This document shows positions 16,303 to 25,852 of a stretch of 64,000 bases of DNA, piece after piece; position 1 is the first letter of the stretch; the number at the start of each line of letters is the position of its first letter. Both the position numbers and the translations under genes were made by a program. The DNA comes from Bacteroidia bacterium (GTDB lineage: Bacteria > Bacteroidota > Ignavibacteria > SZUA-365). The DNA is taken from assembly GCA_027493955.1 (NCBI GenBank), contig JAOSJT010000001.1, forward strand, positions 2,095,131 through 2,159,130. Direction: 5' to 3'. Under the pieces are notes generated by a model, which was not told the origin of the DNA, searched no databases, and saw only the letters and a list, made by a program, of their open reading frames with translations.

Positions 16303-16331
16303 GATATCCGGCCTCTCTCTGGTGAATGAAA

Positions 16332-17186
16332 TCAGGATGCGGAGTAATCGTAAAAGCCCTTTCCGCTTTTGCGGCCGAGGTGACCGGCGGCGACCATTTT
16401 CTTCAGCAGCGGGCAGGGGCGGTATTTCGGATCGCCAAGTCCGTCATGAAGCACGTTCATGATATCGAGGCACACGTCGAGTCCGATGAAATCGGCGAGG
16501 GTGAGCGGTCCCATGGGATGCGCCATGCCTAGCTTCATCACTGTGTCAATCGATTCCACCGTCGCGACGCCTTCCATAAGCGCATACACCGCCTCGTTGA
16601 TCATGGGCATGAGCACGCGATTGGAGACGAAACCGGGATAGTCCTGCACTTCCACCGGAGTCTTGCCGAGGGCCACGGACAGCTCGTGAATCGTCTTGTA
16701 CACCTCGTCGGAGGTCTCGTGGCCGCGGATGATCTCGACGAGCTTCATCACGGGCACGGGATTGAAGAAGTGCATGCCTATCACCTTGTCCGCGCGTTTG
16801 GTTACCGCAGCGATGAGAGTGATGGAAATGGAGGACGTGTTGGAGGCGAGTATGCATTCGGGTTTCGTACTCTCGTCGAAGGTACGGAAAAGCTGCTTTT
16901 TGATGTCCGCATTCTCGGAGGCGGCTTCGACGACGAGGTCGGCAGCAGCGAGGGCCGGTTGAAGTTCGGTCGCGGTGGCAATGCGCGCAAGCGTGGCCTG
17001 CTTGTCCTCTTCGGTGATGGCTTCCTTTTTCACCTGGCGATCAAGATTTTTCGCGATGGTGGAAAGTGCTTTGTCCAGATAGTCCTGCTTGATGTCGACG
17101 AGGGTTACGTTGAAACCGCTCTGTGCGAACACGTGCGCAATGCCGTTCCCCATGGTCCCGGCGCCGACGACAGTGATGTGTTGCAT
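16332..17186 (-). CDS. 3-hydroxybutyryl-CoA / 3-hydroxyacyl-CoA dehydrogenase
   Basis: This NAD-dependent enzyme interconverts 3-hydroxyacyl-CoA and 3-oxoacyl-CoA. The 284-aa stand-alone form has a Rossmann start [19 protein letters not shown] (residues about 4-22), the motif [16 protein letters not shown], and the catalytic/CoA region [17 protein letters not shown]. It ends with [16 protein letters not shown] and a short tail. It lies between thiolase and acyl-CoA dehydrogenase. Confidence 0.95.
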   Translation of the reverse strand: MQHITVVGAGTMGNGIAHVFAQSGFNVTLVDIKQDYLDKALSTIAKNLDRQVKKEAITEEDKQATLARIATATELQPALAAADLVVEAASENADIKKQLFRTFDESTKPECILASNTSSISITLIAAVTKRADKVIGMHFFNPVPVMKLVEIIRGHETSDEVYKTIHELSVALGKTPVEVQDYPGFVSNRVLMPMINEAVYALMEGVATVESIDTVMKLGMAHPMGPLTLADFIGLDVCLDIMNVLHDGLGDPKYRPCPLLKKMVAAGHLGRKSGKGFYDYSAS

Positions 17187-17299
17187 GTGCGTTACCTGTA
17201 TGCAAATGAATGAATGATGGATCAGCTATCGGAGCACTGCGCTCCGTATGCGAACGTCTCCTCTCCCGATCCCGTATCCGGACGAGGCCGGAAACAGGT

Positions 17300-17333
17300 C
17301 ACGGGCGGGAGCTGTTGGCAACTCCCGTCCGTG
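17300..17333 (-). other. Stem-loop between thiolase and 3-hydroxyacyl-CoA dehydrogenase genes
   Basis: CACGGGCGGGAG (17300-17311) pairs with CTCCCGTCCGTG (17322-17333) with one mismatch. A second small hairpin, CGGAGC/GCTCCG, lies at 17230-17246. Neither has a U-run. They sit in the 211-bp gap and may modulate the ratio of the two gene products. Confidence 0.5.
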
Positions 17334-17397
17334 CGAATGCTTCGATCATATTCGGGACGGGCCGCAGTGCGACACGCCGAACTGCCGGTGCGGCGGT

Positions 17398-18579
17398 TCA
17401 ACGCTCCACGATGAGTGCGCTGGCCTCTCCGCCGCCGATGCATAACGATGCGAGACCGCGTTTCGCGTTCGCGCGCTTCATGGCATACAGCAGCGTCACC
17501 AGTACCCGGGTGCCCGATGCGCCTATGGGATGCCCCATGGCGACGGCGCCGCCGTGCACGTTGACCTTTGCCGGATCGAGCTTCAGAATGTCGTTGTTCG
17601 CGATGGATACGACGGAAAACGCTTCGTTGATTTCGTACAGATCGATGTCGTCGGTGCTCAGCGATGCCTTGGCGAGTGCCTTATTGACGGCATCGGCGGG
17701 CGCGGTGGTAAACCACTCGGGGGCTTTGGCCGCGGAGGCCTGCGCGACGATGCGCGCAAGCGGCTCGAGGCCAAGTTCCTGCGCTTTCGCAGCGGACATG
17801 AGCACCACGGCGGCGGCGCCGTCATTGAGCGACGAGGCGTTGGCGGCCGTGACGGTGCCGTCTTTCAGGAAGGCGGGTTTCAGCGTGGGCACTTTGTCGA
17901 ACTTGATTTTGCGGATGTCTTCATCCTCTGTCACGATCACCGGATCGCCCTTGCGCTGGGGGATTTCCACCGGCACGATTTCCTCTGTGAATATGCCCTT
18001 CTCCAAACTTTCGAGCGCGCGCCGGTAGCTCTCGATGGCATACTCGTCCTGCCGCTCGCGGGAAATATTGCACTCGGTCGCGCACAGCTCGGCCGCGTTG
18101 CCCATGTGATAATTGTTGTACACATCCCACAGGCCGTCCTTGATCATGCCGTCCACGAGTGTGGAATGGCCGAAGCCGTAACCCGTGCGGGCTTTATCGA
18201 GAAGATAGGGGGTGTTGGACATGCTCTCCTGGCCGCCGGCAACCACGATGTCGGCATCGCCCACGGCGATGGCCTGGGCGGCGAGCATGACGGATTTGAG
18301 TCCCGACCCGCAGACTTTATTGATGGTCATGCAGGGAACGCTCTGCGGAATGCCGGCAAACAGCGCGGCCTGACGTGCGGGCGCCTGCCCCACCCCGGCG
18401 GTAAGCACGTTGCCCATGATGACTTCCGATACGTCTTCGGGTTTGACACCCGCGCGTTTGAGGGCTTCACGAATGGCGATGGCGCCGAGTTGCGGCGCGG
18501 TGAGCGATGCGAGCGAGCCGTTGAACGCCCCGATGGGCGTGCGGGCCGCGCTGACAATGACGACGTCGTTCATATCCAA
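17398..18579 (-). CDS. Acetyl-CoA C-acetyltransferase (thiolase)
   Basis: This thiolase condenses or cleaves acetoacetyl-CoA and 3-oxoacyl-CoA. The 393-aa protein has the nucleophile Cys90 in NKVCGSGLKSV, the His motif GGAVAMGHPIGASG and the second catalytic Cys in LASLCIGGGEASA. It is the first gene of the three-gene acyl-CoA set. Whether the set runs in degradation or in butyryl-CoA synthesis is not decided by sequence. Confidence 0.95.
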   Translation of the reverse strand: MDMNDVVIVSAARTPIGAFNGSLASLTAPQLGAIAIREALKRAGVKPEDVSEVIMGNVLTAGVGQAPARQAALFAGIPQSVPCMTINKVCGSGLKSVMLAAQAIAVGDADIVVAGGQESMSNTPYLLDKARTGYGFGHSTLVDGMIKDGLWDVYNNYHMGNAAELCATECNISRERQDEYAIESYRRALESLEKGIFTEEIVPVEIPQRKGDPVIVTEDEDIRKIKFDKVPTLKPAFLKDGTVTAANASSLNDGAAAVVLMSAAKAQELGLEPLARIVAQASAAKAPEWFTTAPADAVNKALAKASLSTDDIDLYEINEAFSVVSIANNDILKLDPAKVNVHGGAVAMGHPIGASGTRVLVTLLYAMKRANAKRGLASLCIGGGEASALIVER

Positions 18580-18632
18580 TATCCGTTATGTGAGTAAGAC
18601 GCTGAAGCTGCCACGGCCTGAGCCGGTGCGGA

Positions 18633-18659
18633 AAACAGGAAAGGCGGAGCGGTCCGCCT
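18633..18659 (-). terminator. Weak terminator after rho
   Basis: AGGCGGA (18642-18648) and TCCGCCT (18653-18659) form a 7-bp stem immediately after the rho stop, followed on the minus strand by TTCCTGTTTTCC. The stem is short and the U-run interrupted. Confidence 0.5.
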
Positions 18660-19912
18660 CAGCTGTTCATGTACTTGAGAAATTCCTTGTTGCTCTTGGT
18701 GCCGCGCATTTTCTCGATAAGAAATTCCATCGCTTCCACGGTGGTGTATTCGCTGAGAACTTTGCGGAGAATCCAGACGCGGCTGAGCTCTTCCGGAGTG
18801 AGCAGGAGATCTTCCTTGCGCGTTCCGGAGCGGTTGACGTCCATCGCGGGGAAGATGCGGCGGTCGGAGAGCTTGCGGTCGAGCACAATTTCCATGTTGC
18901 CCGTACCTTTGAATTCCTCGAAAATCACCTCGTCCATTCGGCTGCCGGTTTCCACCAGCGCGGTGGCGATGATCGTAAGGCTGCCGCCTTCTTCCACGTT
19001 ACGCGCGGCGCCGAAAAAGCGCTTGGGGCGATGCAGTGCATTGGCATCCACACCGCCGGAGAGAATCTTCCCGGAATGCGGCACGACGGTGTTGTGCGCA
19101 CGCGCGAGACGTGTGATGGAGTCGAGAAGAATGACCACGTCTTTTTTGGACTCCACAAGGCGCTTGGCTTTTTCCAGCACCATGTCGGAAACCTGCACGT
19201 GGCGCTCGGGTGGTTCGTCGAAAGTGGAGCTGATCACCTCGGCTTTCACCGAACGCTCCATGTCCGTCACTTCCTCCGGTCGCTCGTCAATGAGCAGCAC
19301 GATGAGAATGACTTCGGGGTGATTGGTGGAAATGCTGTTGGCGATTTTCTGCAGGAGAATGGTCTTACCGCTCTTCGGAGGCGAAACGATCAGACCGCGG
19401 TTGCCCTTGCCGATGGGTGTGAGCAAGTCCATGATGCGGGTAGAGAGATCATTGGGGGCCACCTCCAGCGTCAGACGCTCGTTGGGATAGAGCGGCGTGA
19501 GGTTGTCGAACAACGTGCGCTCTCGCACTTTGTCCGGACTCTCGTAGTTGACAGCTTCCACCTTGAGAAGGGCGAAAAATCGCTCTCCCTCTTTCGGCGG
19601 ACGTACCTGCCCGCTGATGGTGTCGCCCGTGCGCAGCATGAATTTTTTGATCTGGCTCGGCGAGACGTAGATGTCATCCGGCGACGGGAGATAATTGTAA
19701 TCCGAGGCGCGCAGGAAGCCGTAGCCGTCGGGCAGCACTTCCAGCACGCCTTTGCTGAAGCTCATGCCGTCTTTCTGCGTCTGCGCTTCGAGGATTTTGA
19801 AAATCAGCTCCTGCTTGCGCATGTCGCTGTAGCCGGAGAGGTCAAGATCCTTGGCGATCTGCGAAAGCTCCGCAATGCGCTTGGACTTGAGTTCGGCAAT
19901 GTCCATGGTCAT
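18659..19912 (-). CDS. rho: Transcription termination factor Rho
   Basis: This hexameric RNA helicase ends transcription of untranslated RNA. The 417-aa protein has an N-terminal Rho domain ([20 protein letters not shown]) and a cold-shock RNA-binding domain ([22 protein letters not shown]). Walker A is SPPKSGKT (residues 177-184), Walker B is [16 protein letters not shown], and a canonical R/Q-loop region follows. There is no N-terminal insertion as seen in some Bacteroidetes. Monocistronic arrangement is likely. Confidence 0.97.
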   Translation of the reverse strand: MTMDIAELKSKRIAELSQIAKDLDLSGYSDMRKQELIFKILEAQTQKDGMSFSKGVLEVLPDGYGFLRASDYNYLPSPDDIYVSPSQIKKFMLRTGDTISGQVRPPKEGERFFALLKVEAVNYESPDKVRERTLFDNLTPLYPNERLTLEVAPNDLSTRIMDLLTPIGKGNRGLIVSPPKSGKTILLQKIANSISTNHPEVILIVLLIDERPEEVTDMERSVKAEVISSTFDEPPERHVQVSDMVLEKAKRLVESKKDVVILLDSITRLARAHNTVVPHSGKILSGGVDANALHRPKRFFGAARNVEEGGSLTIIATALVETGSRMDEVIFEEFKGTGNMEIVLDRKLSDRRIFPAMDVNRSGTRKEDLLLTPEELSRVWILRKVLSEYTTVEAMEFLIEKMRGTKSNKEFLKYMNS

Positions 19913-20360
19913 GATAAATACCCTGTAAACGTCGATGAACGTGAATATTCGGTCATTATTGTATGAAAATCAAAAGTGTCGATGGGGAGCGGCGGGGGTA
20001 CGAAGTTCCGGGCTGGGCTGCCGCGGAATCAGGCGAATGGTATCATTCTGATGTCCCGTCGCGCGGTCGCGAGGTGGAAAAAATTACATAGGTTGTGATG
20101 AGAATCGTTTTCGGAAAAGAACGGCGCTTGAACGTGTTCATGAAAAAGCACGACATGTCGCTGAAAGCGCAGGAGGTCCTGATACTTGGAAGGATTGAGA
20201 CTCCTCATTCAAATATGAGGCCCCGCAAACTAAGAAGCAAGTCCCTCCGGCTGCCGATGTCGTTTTTTCTTTCGCCACCCTGCGTGGCGTACCGCGCGCA
20301 CAGGATGATCCCGAAGCGCCGACCTGCCGGCCTTTGCGCTGCGCGAAGTGTCACGTCACC
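19913..20360. other. Gap between rho and folC
   Basis: These 448 bp carry no gene I can support. The rho promoter and leader should lie within the first approximately 150 bp; an AT-rich stretch (19940-19975) is the best candidate zone, but no clear -35/-10 pair stands out. Confidence 0.5.
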
Positions 20361-21653
20361 TCATCCGTGCTCCCGCATCGCACGGAAATACTCACCCAGT
20401 ACATAATGCGAACCGAAAAGCAGCGCCGAACCATCATGCGCCCGTTCGAATGCCGCTTCCACACCTCGGTGAACCGTGTCGGCGCTCCGGGCCTCCAGAC
20501 CCTGGCGAGCGGCCGCATCGAGCAGCGCCTCCATGGGCTGTGCATCGTGTGCCGTTGCCTGAACAAAGGTGACGGATGCAAACCCCCGCGTGGCGATTTC
20601 TCTGATCATCTCGTGATGATCCTTGCTTTTCATGACGCCAAACACCGCGTGGGTGGCCGCGGGCGAGCGCAAAGCACACCAGGCGTCGAGCATCACGCGC
20701 AGCCCCTCGGGATTATGCCCGGCGTCCACCACCAACTCCGGATCCGACGCGAGACGATGCAATCTGCCCCGCAGTCCGGAGTAGCTGCGCACATTTCGAA
20801 AACCGTCGCGAAGGACTTCGTCCGTCAATTGATCGAAACCGGCTTCCTTCAGTCTGTGCAACGCCGCCAGGGATAGGGCCGCGTTGCGCGCCTGATGCTC
20901 GCCAACCAATCCCAACACAACCGGATACTCCATACCGCCGAGTTCGCAGCACATCCTGTCGAAATCCGTCCATTCCGCCCTTCCCTGCCAGAACACCGGA
21001 ACGAGGGGTGCGCCGAGTGCGGCGGCGCGATCCGCTATCACGCGTGCCGCGGTCACGTCCGCGGTACCGCTCACGACCGGAACGCCGCGCTTTATTATCC
21101 CTGCCTTCTCGAAGGCAATCGCCTCGATGCTGCTGCCCAGATATTCCGTGTGATCGAGCGCGACACCGGTAATCACGCTGCATGCGGGGACGACGATATT
21201 GGTCGCGTCGAGCCGGCCTCCCATGCCGGTTTCAATCACCGCCACATCAACACGGTTGTCGGCAAAGTATTGGAACGCCATGAGCGTCGTGATTTCGAAA
21301 AAGGTGGCGTTGAGCCGTTCGACTTCGGGACGCAAGGCCGCAGCGTAACGCACGACGTCATCGGAAGAAATCGCTGCCCCGTCAATGCGTATGCGCTCGG
21401 TGAAATCCTCCAGATGCGGCGAGGTGTACAGCCCCGTTCTGTAGCCTGCGGCGGTGAGCGCTGCGGCGATGAAACTGGCGGTGGAACCCTTGCCGTTGGT
21501 CCCGGCGATATGCACGACGGGAAACGCCCGATGGGGATTCCCCCAGCGGGCGGCCATGGACGTGATATTGTCCAATCCGAGCTTGATACCGAAGAATTGC
21601 AATCCGAAGAGCCATTCGACGGTATCCGTGTACGTCACGGCGTGATGGTCCAT
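20361..21653 (-). CDS. folC: Bifunctional folylpolyglutamate / dihydrofolate synthase FolC
   Basis: This Mur-ligase-family enzyme adds glutamate to folates and dihydropteroate in the cytoplasm. The 430-aa protein has the P-loop AGTNGKGSTAS (residues 50-60), the folate loop TSPHLEDFTERIRIDG, the second ATP-site region ETGMGGRLDATN and a C-terminal domain with VVDAGHNPEGLR. Its start overlaps the end of the upstream secreted-protein gene by 19 bp, so the two are cotranscribed. Confidence 0.95.
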   Translation of the reverse strand: MDHHAVTYTDTVEWLFGLQFFGIKLGLDNITSMAARWGNPHRAFPVVHIAGTNGKGSTASFIAAALTAAGYRTGLYTSPHLEDFTERIRIDGAAISSDDVVRYAAALRPEVERLNATFFEITTLMAFQYFADNRVDVAVIETGMGGRLDATNIVVPACSVITGVALDHTEYLGSSIEAIAFEKAGIIKRGVPVVSGTADVTAARVIADRAAALGAPLVPVFWQGRAEWTDFDRMCCELGGMEYPVVLGLVGEHQARNAALSLAALHRLKEAGFDQLTDEVLRDGFRNVRSYSGLRGRLHRLASDPELVVDAGHNPEGLRVMLDAWCALRSPAATHAVFGVMKSKDHHEMIREIATRGFASVTFVQATAHDAQPMEALLDAAARQGLEARSADTVHRGVEAAFERAHDGSALLFGSHYVLGEYFRAMREHG

Positions 21654-22306
21654 GTCATGGTCTGGTCCGGCTGCAGATTGAAAATTTCCGAGGCGGAATT
21701 ACCGAAAGCGTCGGTTGCCCGCACGGTGGTCGTACCATTGCCGGTGGAATACGTCATGTTTTCGCCGCTGAAGAGAAAACCCTTGTAGGCGCCGTCCACG
21801 TAAATATCCAGCGCGCGATCGCAGTCGTTGGTCACGCGGATGTAGCCTATGAAGTTGCCGTCTCCGCGCATATCCATGAACAAGGCCATGGAATCCGTCA
21901 TGCGCGTCATGATGCCTTGCGAACCGGGGATGCGGCGCGCGGCGGCGGAAATGACGGAAGCGGCGGTGCGCGACTGCTGCTCCTCGGCGATTCGTACCGC
22001 TTCCTCGAGTATTCCGAGCGCGGTGACGGTTGTGGCGGTTTTGGCGGCGATTTCCTCGGCGAAGCTCAACACCAGCGCCTGTGTCGCGAGCGCCGCGGGA
22101 TCCGCGGAGCGCCGTGCGTCGTCCACCCTGGCGCCGAAACCGCGGAGCATATCCGATTCGAGACCGAGTTCGGCGCTGATATTGACGTATTCCAGCATGG
22201 GGAACACCGGTTTCTGCAGGGTGGATGTGCGCTGCTCCTGCGCGACGGCGTCAATGGTGAGGAGGAAAAAAAAGCACAGAATAACGGAATAATATCGACG
22301 TGACAT
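21635..22306 (-). CDS. Small exported protein upstream of folC, unknown function
   Basis: I do not recognise the family. The ATG at 22304-22306 is preferred (223 aa) because CCGGAG precedes it and a signal peptide follows (YYSVILCFFFLLTIDAVAQ). The middle is helical and Ala-rich (residues about 60-130). The C-terminal approximately 80 residues look like a small beta domain (YIRVTNDCDRALDIYVDGAY...TTTVRATDAFG), resembling PEGA-like envelope domains. It overlaps folC, probably by chance operon packing. Confidence 0.75.
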   Translation of the reverse strand: MSRRYYSVILCFFFLLTIDAVAQEQRTSTLQKPVFPMLEYVNISAELGLESDMLRGFGARVDDARRSADPAALATQALVLSFAEEIAAKTATTVTALGILEEAVRIAEEQQSRTAASVISAAARRIPGSQGIMTRMTDSMALFMDMRGDGNFIGYIRVTNDCDRALDIYVDGAYKGFLFSGENMTYSTGNGTTTVRATDAFGNSASEIFNLQPDQTMTWTITP

Positions 22307-23280
22307 GGCGTTCTCCGGATTGTTGCCTCTACAAACATACACAGCCGGATTATACGGACAAGGGGGCGGCGTGGTTCCGGTGGATTCAGCGGAAGGTCCC
22401 GTCTACCCGGATGAACTCGAGCGAGCACGCATACCTCAATGAACGACTCCGCCTCGGACTCGCGGTCCATGTGCGGAATACATCGCTCCTGATTTCGCCA
22501 TCACCGAGCACCCTCTTTGTGCACCAAATGTGGGAGGTTCATGAATCGCCCACTTTCCAACGAATGTGGGAGGTTCATGAATCGCCCACTTTTGCAACGA
22601 ATGTGGGAGGTTCATGAATCGCCCACTTTTGCAACGAATGTGGGAGGTTCATGAATCGCCCACTTTTGCAACGAATGTGGGAGGTTCATGAATCGCCCAC
22701 TTTTGTGTCGAATGTGGGAGGTTCATGAATCGCCCACTTTTGCAACGAATGTGGGAGGTTCATGAATCGCCCACTTTTGCAACGAATGTGGGAGGTTCAT
22801 GAATCGCCCACTTTTGTACCCAATGTGGGAGGTTCATGAATCGCCCACTTTTGTACCCAATGTGGGAGGTTCATGAATCGCCCACTTTTGTACCCAATGT
22901 GGGAGGTTCATGAATCGCCCACTTTTGCGTCGAATGTGGGAGGTTCATGAATCGCCCACTTTTGCGTCGAATGTGGGAGGTTCATGGAACGCCAATGTTG
23001 AAACTCAGCGAGGGGGATTAACGCAAAAACGCAACATCCCGAGTAGCCACCGTGCGATACATTCGGCTTCAGCAGATTGAGCATCACTCGGTGACGTGTC
23101 GAAGGACGTCTACGCTCAGGAGGCGCAAGGACGCAGAGAAATGATGCGATGCCTGGAATCCTGCTGTGTGCGCTGACTTCCGGTCTCAGACCATCATGCG
23201 AAAAAAAACCGCTCCGTTTCGGAAACGCGATCCGTGTCCGGAATGAATCGCTCCCGTACCGTTGGCTGTCGTCACGGTAG
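22307..23280. other. Non-coding region containing the 37-bp array
   Basis: Apart from the tandem array (22530-22997), I see only leader sequence of the gene ending at 21635. There is also a short stretch (about 23010-23140) containing low-complexity ACGCAAAAACGC and GGCGCAAGGACGC words. No gene is supported; ORFs crossing the array are repeat-generated. Confidence 0.6.
22530..22997 (+). repeat. 13-copy tandem array of a 37-bp palindrome-T-tail unit
   Basis: Units start at 22530, 22566, 22603, 22640, 22677, 22714, 22751, 22788, 22825, 22862, 22899, 22936 and 22973. Each has GTGGG, a middle centred on the perfect palindrome TTCATGAA, and CCCAC. This is a 24-nt inverted repeat with one A/G mismatch and one G/T wobble. 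TTTTG and a variable linker follow. Linkers come in a few variants (TTTTGCAACGAAT, TTTTGTGTCGAAT, TTTTGTACCCAAT, TTTTGCGTCGAAT) arranged mostly in runs, which indicates growth by unit duplication. The last unit is degenerate. Hairpin plus T-run resembles an intrinsic terminator on the + strand. Confidence 0.97.
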
Positions 23281-24132
23281 TTATGGATAGGTCGGTACGG
23301 AGAAGCGCCCGTTGGTGATAGTGATACGTTCCGGAGGATTCCCGGTGTCGCGATAACGACGAGCGGTGAACTCGAAACTGCCCGTGATCTGTCGCGCCGC
23401 GCTATCGAAGCTCTCGATGGTGATGGTCCCTGAATGTTGTGCATCCGTTATATACGACGTAACGATATCATCGTCGAAAATGTGGTACTGCGCGTTGGCG
23501 TTCGCGAGCGAGTAGCTCCCCGGCCCGGTGAACTCCGGTATGTGGATTGATACGTTCGCCGACGTACCCACGCCCATGATCCACGCGTCCATCGTTAAGG
23601 AAGGCTTCCACGATACATACGCCCCGACCTGCCTGGCGACTGCCGGAATCCTTCTTTCGATGCCGTCTATGCGACAGGAGAACTCCGCGTGCAGCGGATC
23701 CGTCACACGCTGGCCGGCTGTTTTCCGCGTCCAAACCCCGCTGATGGGCGAATTCCCGGATATGGAGAGCACATTCCAATCCACCTGATAATCCAGGGTG
23801 TCCCATGCAGCTTCAGGAGGCTTGAACCAGAAGATGCCGATCCGCCCATTATTCGCGAAGAGGATTTTTACACCCCTTTTTTCCGACAGTGGGGCGATTT
23901 TTCCTGTGGCAATTTCCACTCCGTATGTATGATGGGAACCGTCTGAGGAAATATGAAACACATGGTGGTACACGGGTCTGACCGACGTCGTCGATGTCGG
24001 TTTGCCCGTACGATACCAGTACCCCATCAGGTTCGTGTCAAATTCGGCACCCGGTGTGGCGGCGGTCTCATCCTCCGTGCAGGCGGGCAAGGTCACAATA
24101 ATCACGAGAAGCACAACCAGAAGTCGTTTCAT
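23281..24132 (-). CDS. Lipoprotein of an unnamed paralogous family (copy 1)
   Basis: The ATG at 24130-24132 is chosen because GTGGAGGATTATC precedes it (283 aa). The signal peptide ends in lipobox TLPAC. The body shares with the gene at 24995-25852 the segments NGRIGIFWFKPP, WDTLDYQVDWNVLSISG, SPISGVWTRK and a C-terminal FSVPTYP. This beta-rich protein resembles lipocalin-like or DUF5004-like envelope lipoproteins only in general character. The two copies flank a PEGA lipoprotein and may form a surface-lipoprotein cluster. Confidence 0.8.
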   Translation of the reverse strand: MKRLLVVLLVIIVTLPACTEDETAATPGAEFDTNLMGYWYRTGKPTSTTSVRPVYHHVFHISSDGSHHTYGVEIATGKIAPLSEKRGVKILFANNGRIGIFWFKPPEAAWDTLDYQVDWNVLSISGNSPISGVWTRKTAGQRVTDPLHAEFSCRIDGIERRIPAVARQVGAYVSWKPSLTMDAWIMGVGTSANVSIHIPEFTGPGSYSLANANAQYHIFDDDIVTSYITDAQHSGTITIESFDSAARQITGSFEFTARRYRDTGNPPERITITNGRFSVPTYP

Positions 24133-24380
24133 GATAATCCTCCACAAAGTGTCGTCGCTCGCCCCGGCGCCGGGGATCGTATCACGCGTTCCGGATCTTT
24201 GGCGTCAAGCGGTTTGTGTTTACCTGATACAGGACAGACTATTCTGCATAAATGGCGTTTGCACAGCCGGAAAACAAGTGCAAAAAAGAAGGCCCAGGAA
24301 GCAGCTTCGCAGACACTCTTTACCATGTTCCGCGTTGCGGACACCTGCTCCGACACCCGGCGTACGCCAATCGGGAAGAT

Positions 24381-24776
24381 CTATTTTTGCGGTTGCGCCT
24401 CGAGCGCCGCCCGCACATGGGTCTGATCGAGATGGTACCAATTTCCAGTTGCGGCATCGATGATAACCGGGATAAGGCCGAACAGCACATCCAGGATGAT
24501 CCAGCCCGCGCCGACGGAATTGTTGAGCAGCACGGTACGGCTCTGAAAGCCATCCAGGCGGAATTCCACAGAGTAGGTTTTGTTGGATTTCAACTCAAGC
24601 TGGAATGGTGTGCCTCCGAGGGGTTGCCCATCGAGGTAGACCTTCGCTCCGCTCGGCTCGGAACTGAAGCTAACGGTTTCCTTTGATCCCTTGAAAATGG
24701 TGGCGCAGCTGCTGAAGAGCAGAATGATTGTTGCCAGCATGCATAAACGTGCGGCAAGCGCTTTGATCCGAAACAT
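24381..24776 (-). CDS. PEGA-domain lipoprotein
   Basis: This 131-aa lipoprotein has lipobox LFSSC, followed by a PEGA-like domain (ETVSFSSEPSGAKVYLDGQPLGGTPF). A hydrophobic helix GWIILDVLFGLIPVIID and TGNWYHLD follow. PEGA domains occur in envelope and surface proteins of many phyla, and this short lipoprotein form is common in Bacteroidetes. No catalytic role is expected. Confidence 0.85.
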   Translation of the reverse strand: MFRIKALAARLCMLATIILLFSSCATIFKGSKETVSFSSEPSGAKVYLDGQPLGGTPFQLELKSNKTYSVEFRLDGFQSRTVLLNNSVGAGWIILDVLFGLIPVIIDAATGNWYHLDQTHVRAALEAQPQK

Positions 24777-24994
24777 GAGCCTTTGTCCTTCAAATTATCG
24801 GAAAGATGGGGTACGCCGGGAATCGAAGACCCGGACGCTCCTGTGTTTTCTGCATTGCATCCGGAAGCCCAACGATGTCATCCGAGCGATAGCTGGATGT
24901 ACGTCGGAGTCCGGATGACACAATCATATCATATTCGGGATTATCATCCTAATACTGCAAATCATGCAATTACGTACGTAGAATGAGCAGCGTT

Positions 24995-25852
24995 TCACGG
25001 AAAGATCGGAACCGAGAAGCGCCCGTCGGTGAAGCGGCGAAGCTCCGGAGGGTTGTTCCTGTCCCTGTACCTGCGCATGGTGATGTCGAAGCTTCCCGAG
25101 CAGCGCATGGTTTGCGCATCATATGTATCGATGGTGATGCTGCCGGTGTAGAGTGAATCGGTGTGATAGTCCGTAATCAGATCGTGGTCCAGAATTGTAT
25201 ACCAGGCTTCATTCGGACCAAACGTGTAGGTGCCGGGTCCGTTGAATTTCGGCACAGTGATACTGAGGGCGCGGGGTCTGTATCCGTATGCGAACGTAGC
25301 CCTCATGCAAAACGGATATCCGTCGAACTGATGCATTGCCGCGCCCGCGTCCGGCGCGATGCCGGGAATGGAGGTTTGCACTCCGTCGATTAGCAGTGTG
25401 AAGCGCACATCGAGCGCATCGGTCACTTTCTCACTGTGCTGCTTGCGCACCCAGACACCGCTTATAGGCGAGGACCCGGACACCGTCAGCACATTCCAGT
25501 CCACCCGGTAGTCGAGAGTATCCCATTCACCTCCGGGCGGCATGAACCAGTCAATGCCGATCCGTCCGTTATGGGCGAATTGGATACGCAGCCACAGGCT
25601 TTGCTGTAGCAGAGCGATCTTTCCCGTACCTGTTTCCACACCGGCGTCATGATACGTGGCGTCCGGTGAGATGTAAAACGCATTGTGGTAGAGCGTTCCC
25701 GTCCAGGAAGATCGGGCACCTTCATCCAATCGATACCAGAAGCCGACAAGGTTCGAGTCGAATTCGCCGCTTGGGGCGGACGAGGACTCATCCTCGCCGC
25801 ACGCCGATACTAACAACAGTGCCGCACAACAGCACGCGATCAGTCGTTTCAT
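24995..25852 (-). CDS. Lipoprotein of an unnamed paralogous family (copy 2)
   Basis: This 285-aa lipoprotein (lipobox LLVSAC) has GGAGGTTCTCA upstream of its ATG. It is clearly related to the gene at 23281-24132: NGRIGIDWFMPPGGEWDTLDYRVDWNVL, SPISGVWVRK, TITVP/IPxFxGPGxY near the C-terminus and FSVPIFP at the end. The family is unknown to me. Divergence is substantial, so the duplication is not recent. Confidence 0.8.
   Translation of the reverse strand: MKRLIACCCAALLLVSACGEDESSSAPSGEFDSNLVGFWYRLDEGARSSWTGTLYHNAFYISPDATYHDAGVETGTGKIALLQQSLWLRIQFAHNGRIGIDWFMPPGGEWDTLDYRVDWNVLTVSGSSPISGVWVRKQHSEKVTDALDVRFTLLIDGVQTSIPGIAPDAGAAMHQFDGYPFCMRATFAYGYRPRALSITVPKFNGPGTYTFGPNEAWYTILDHDLITDYHTDSLYTGSITIDTYDAQTMRCSGSFDITMRRYRDRNNPPELRRFTDGRFSVPIFP

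Noticed and set aside
20095-20406. A small plus-strand gene between rho and folC
   Set aside because: No Shine-Dalgarno or domain, and the end overlaps folC antisense.
22530-22997. CRISPR array
   Set aside because: The 37-bp period and palindromic repeat look superficially similar, but the linkers are 13 nt and recur in identical runs. No cas genes are present, and a CRISPR needs longer, unique spacers.
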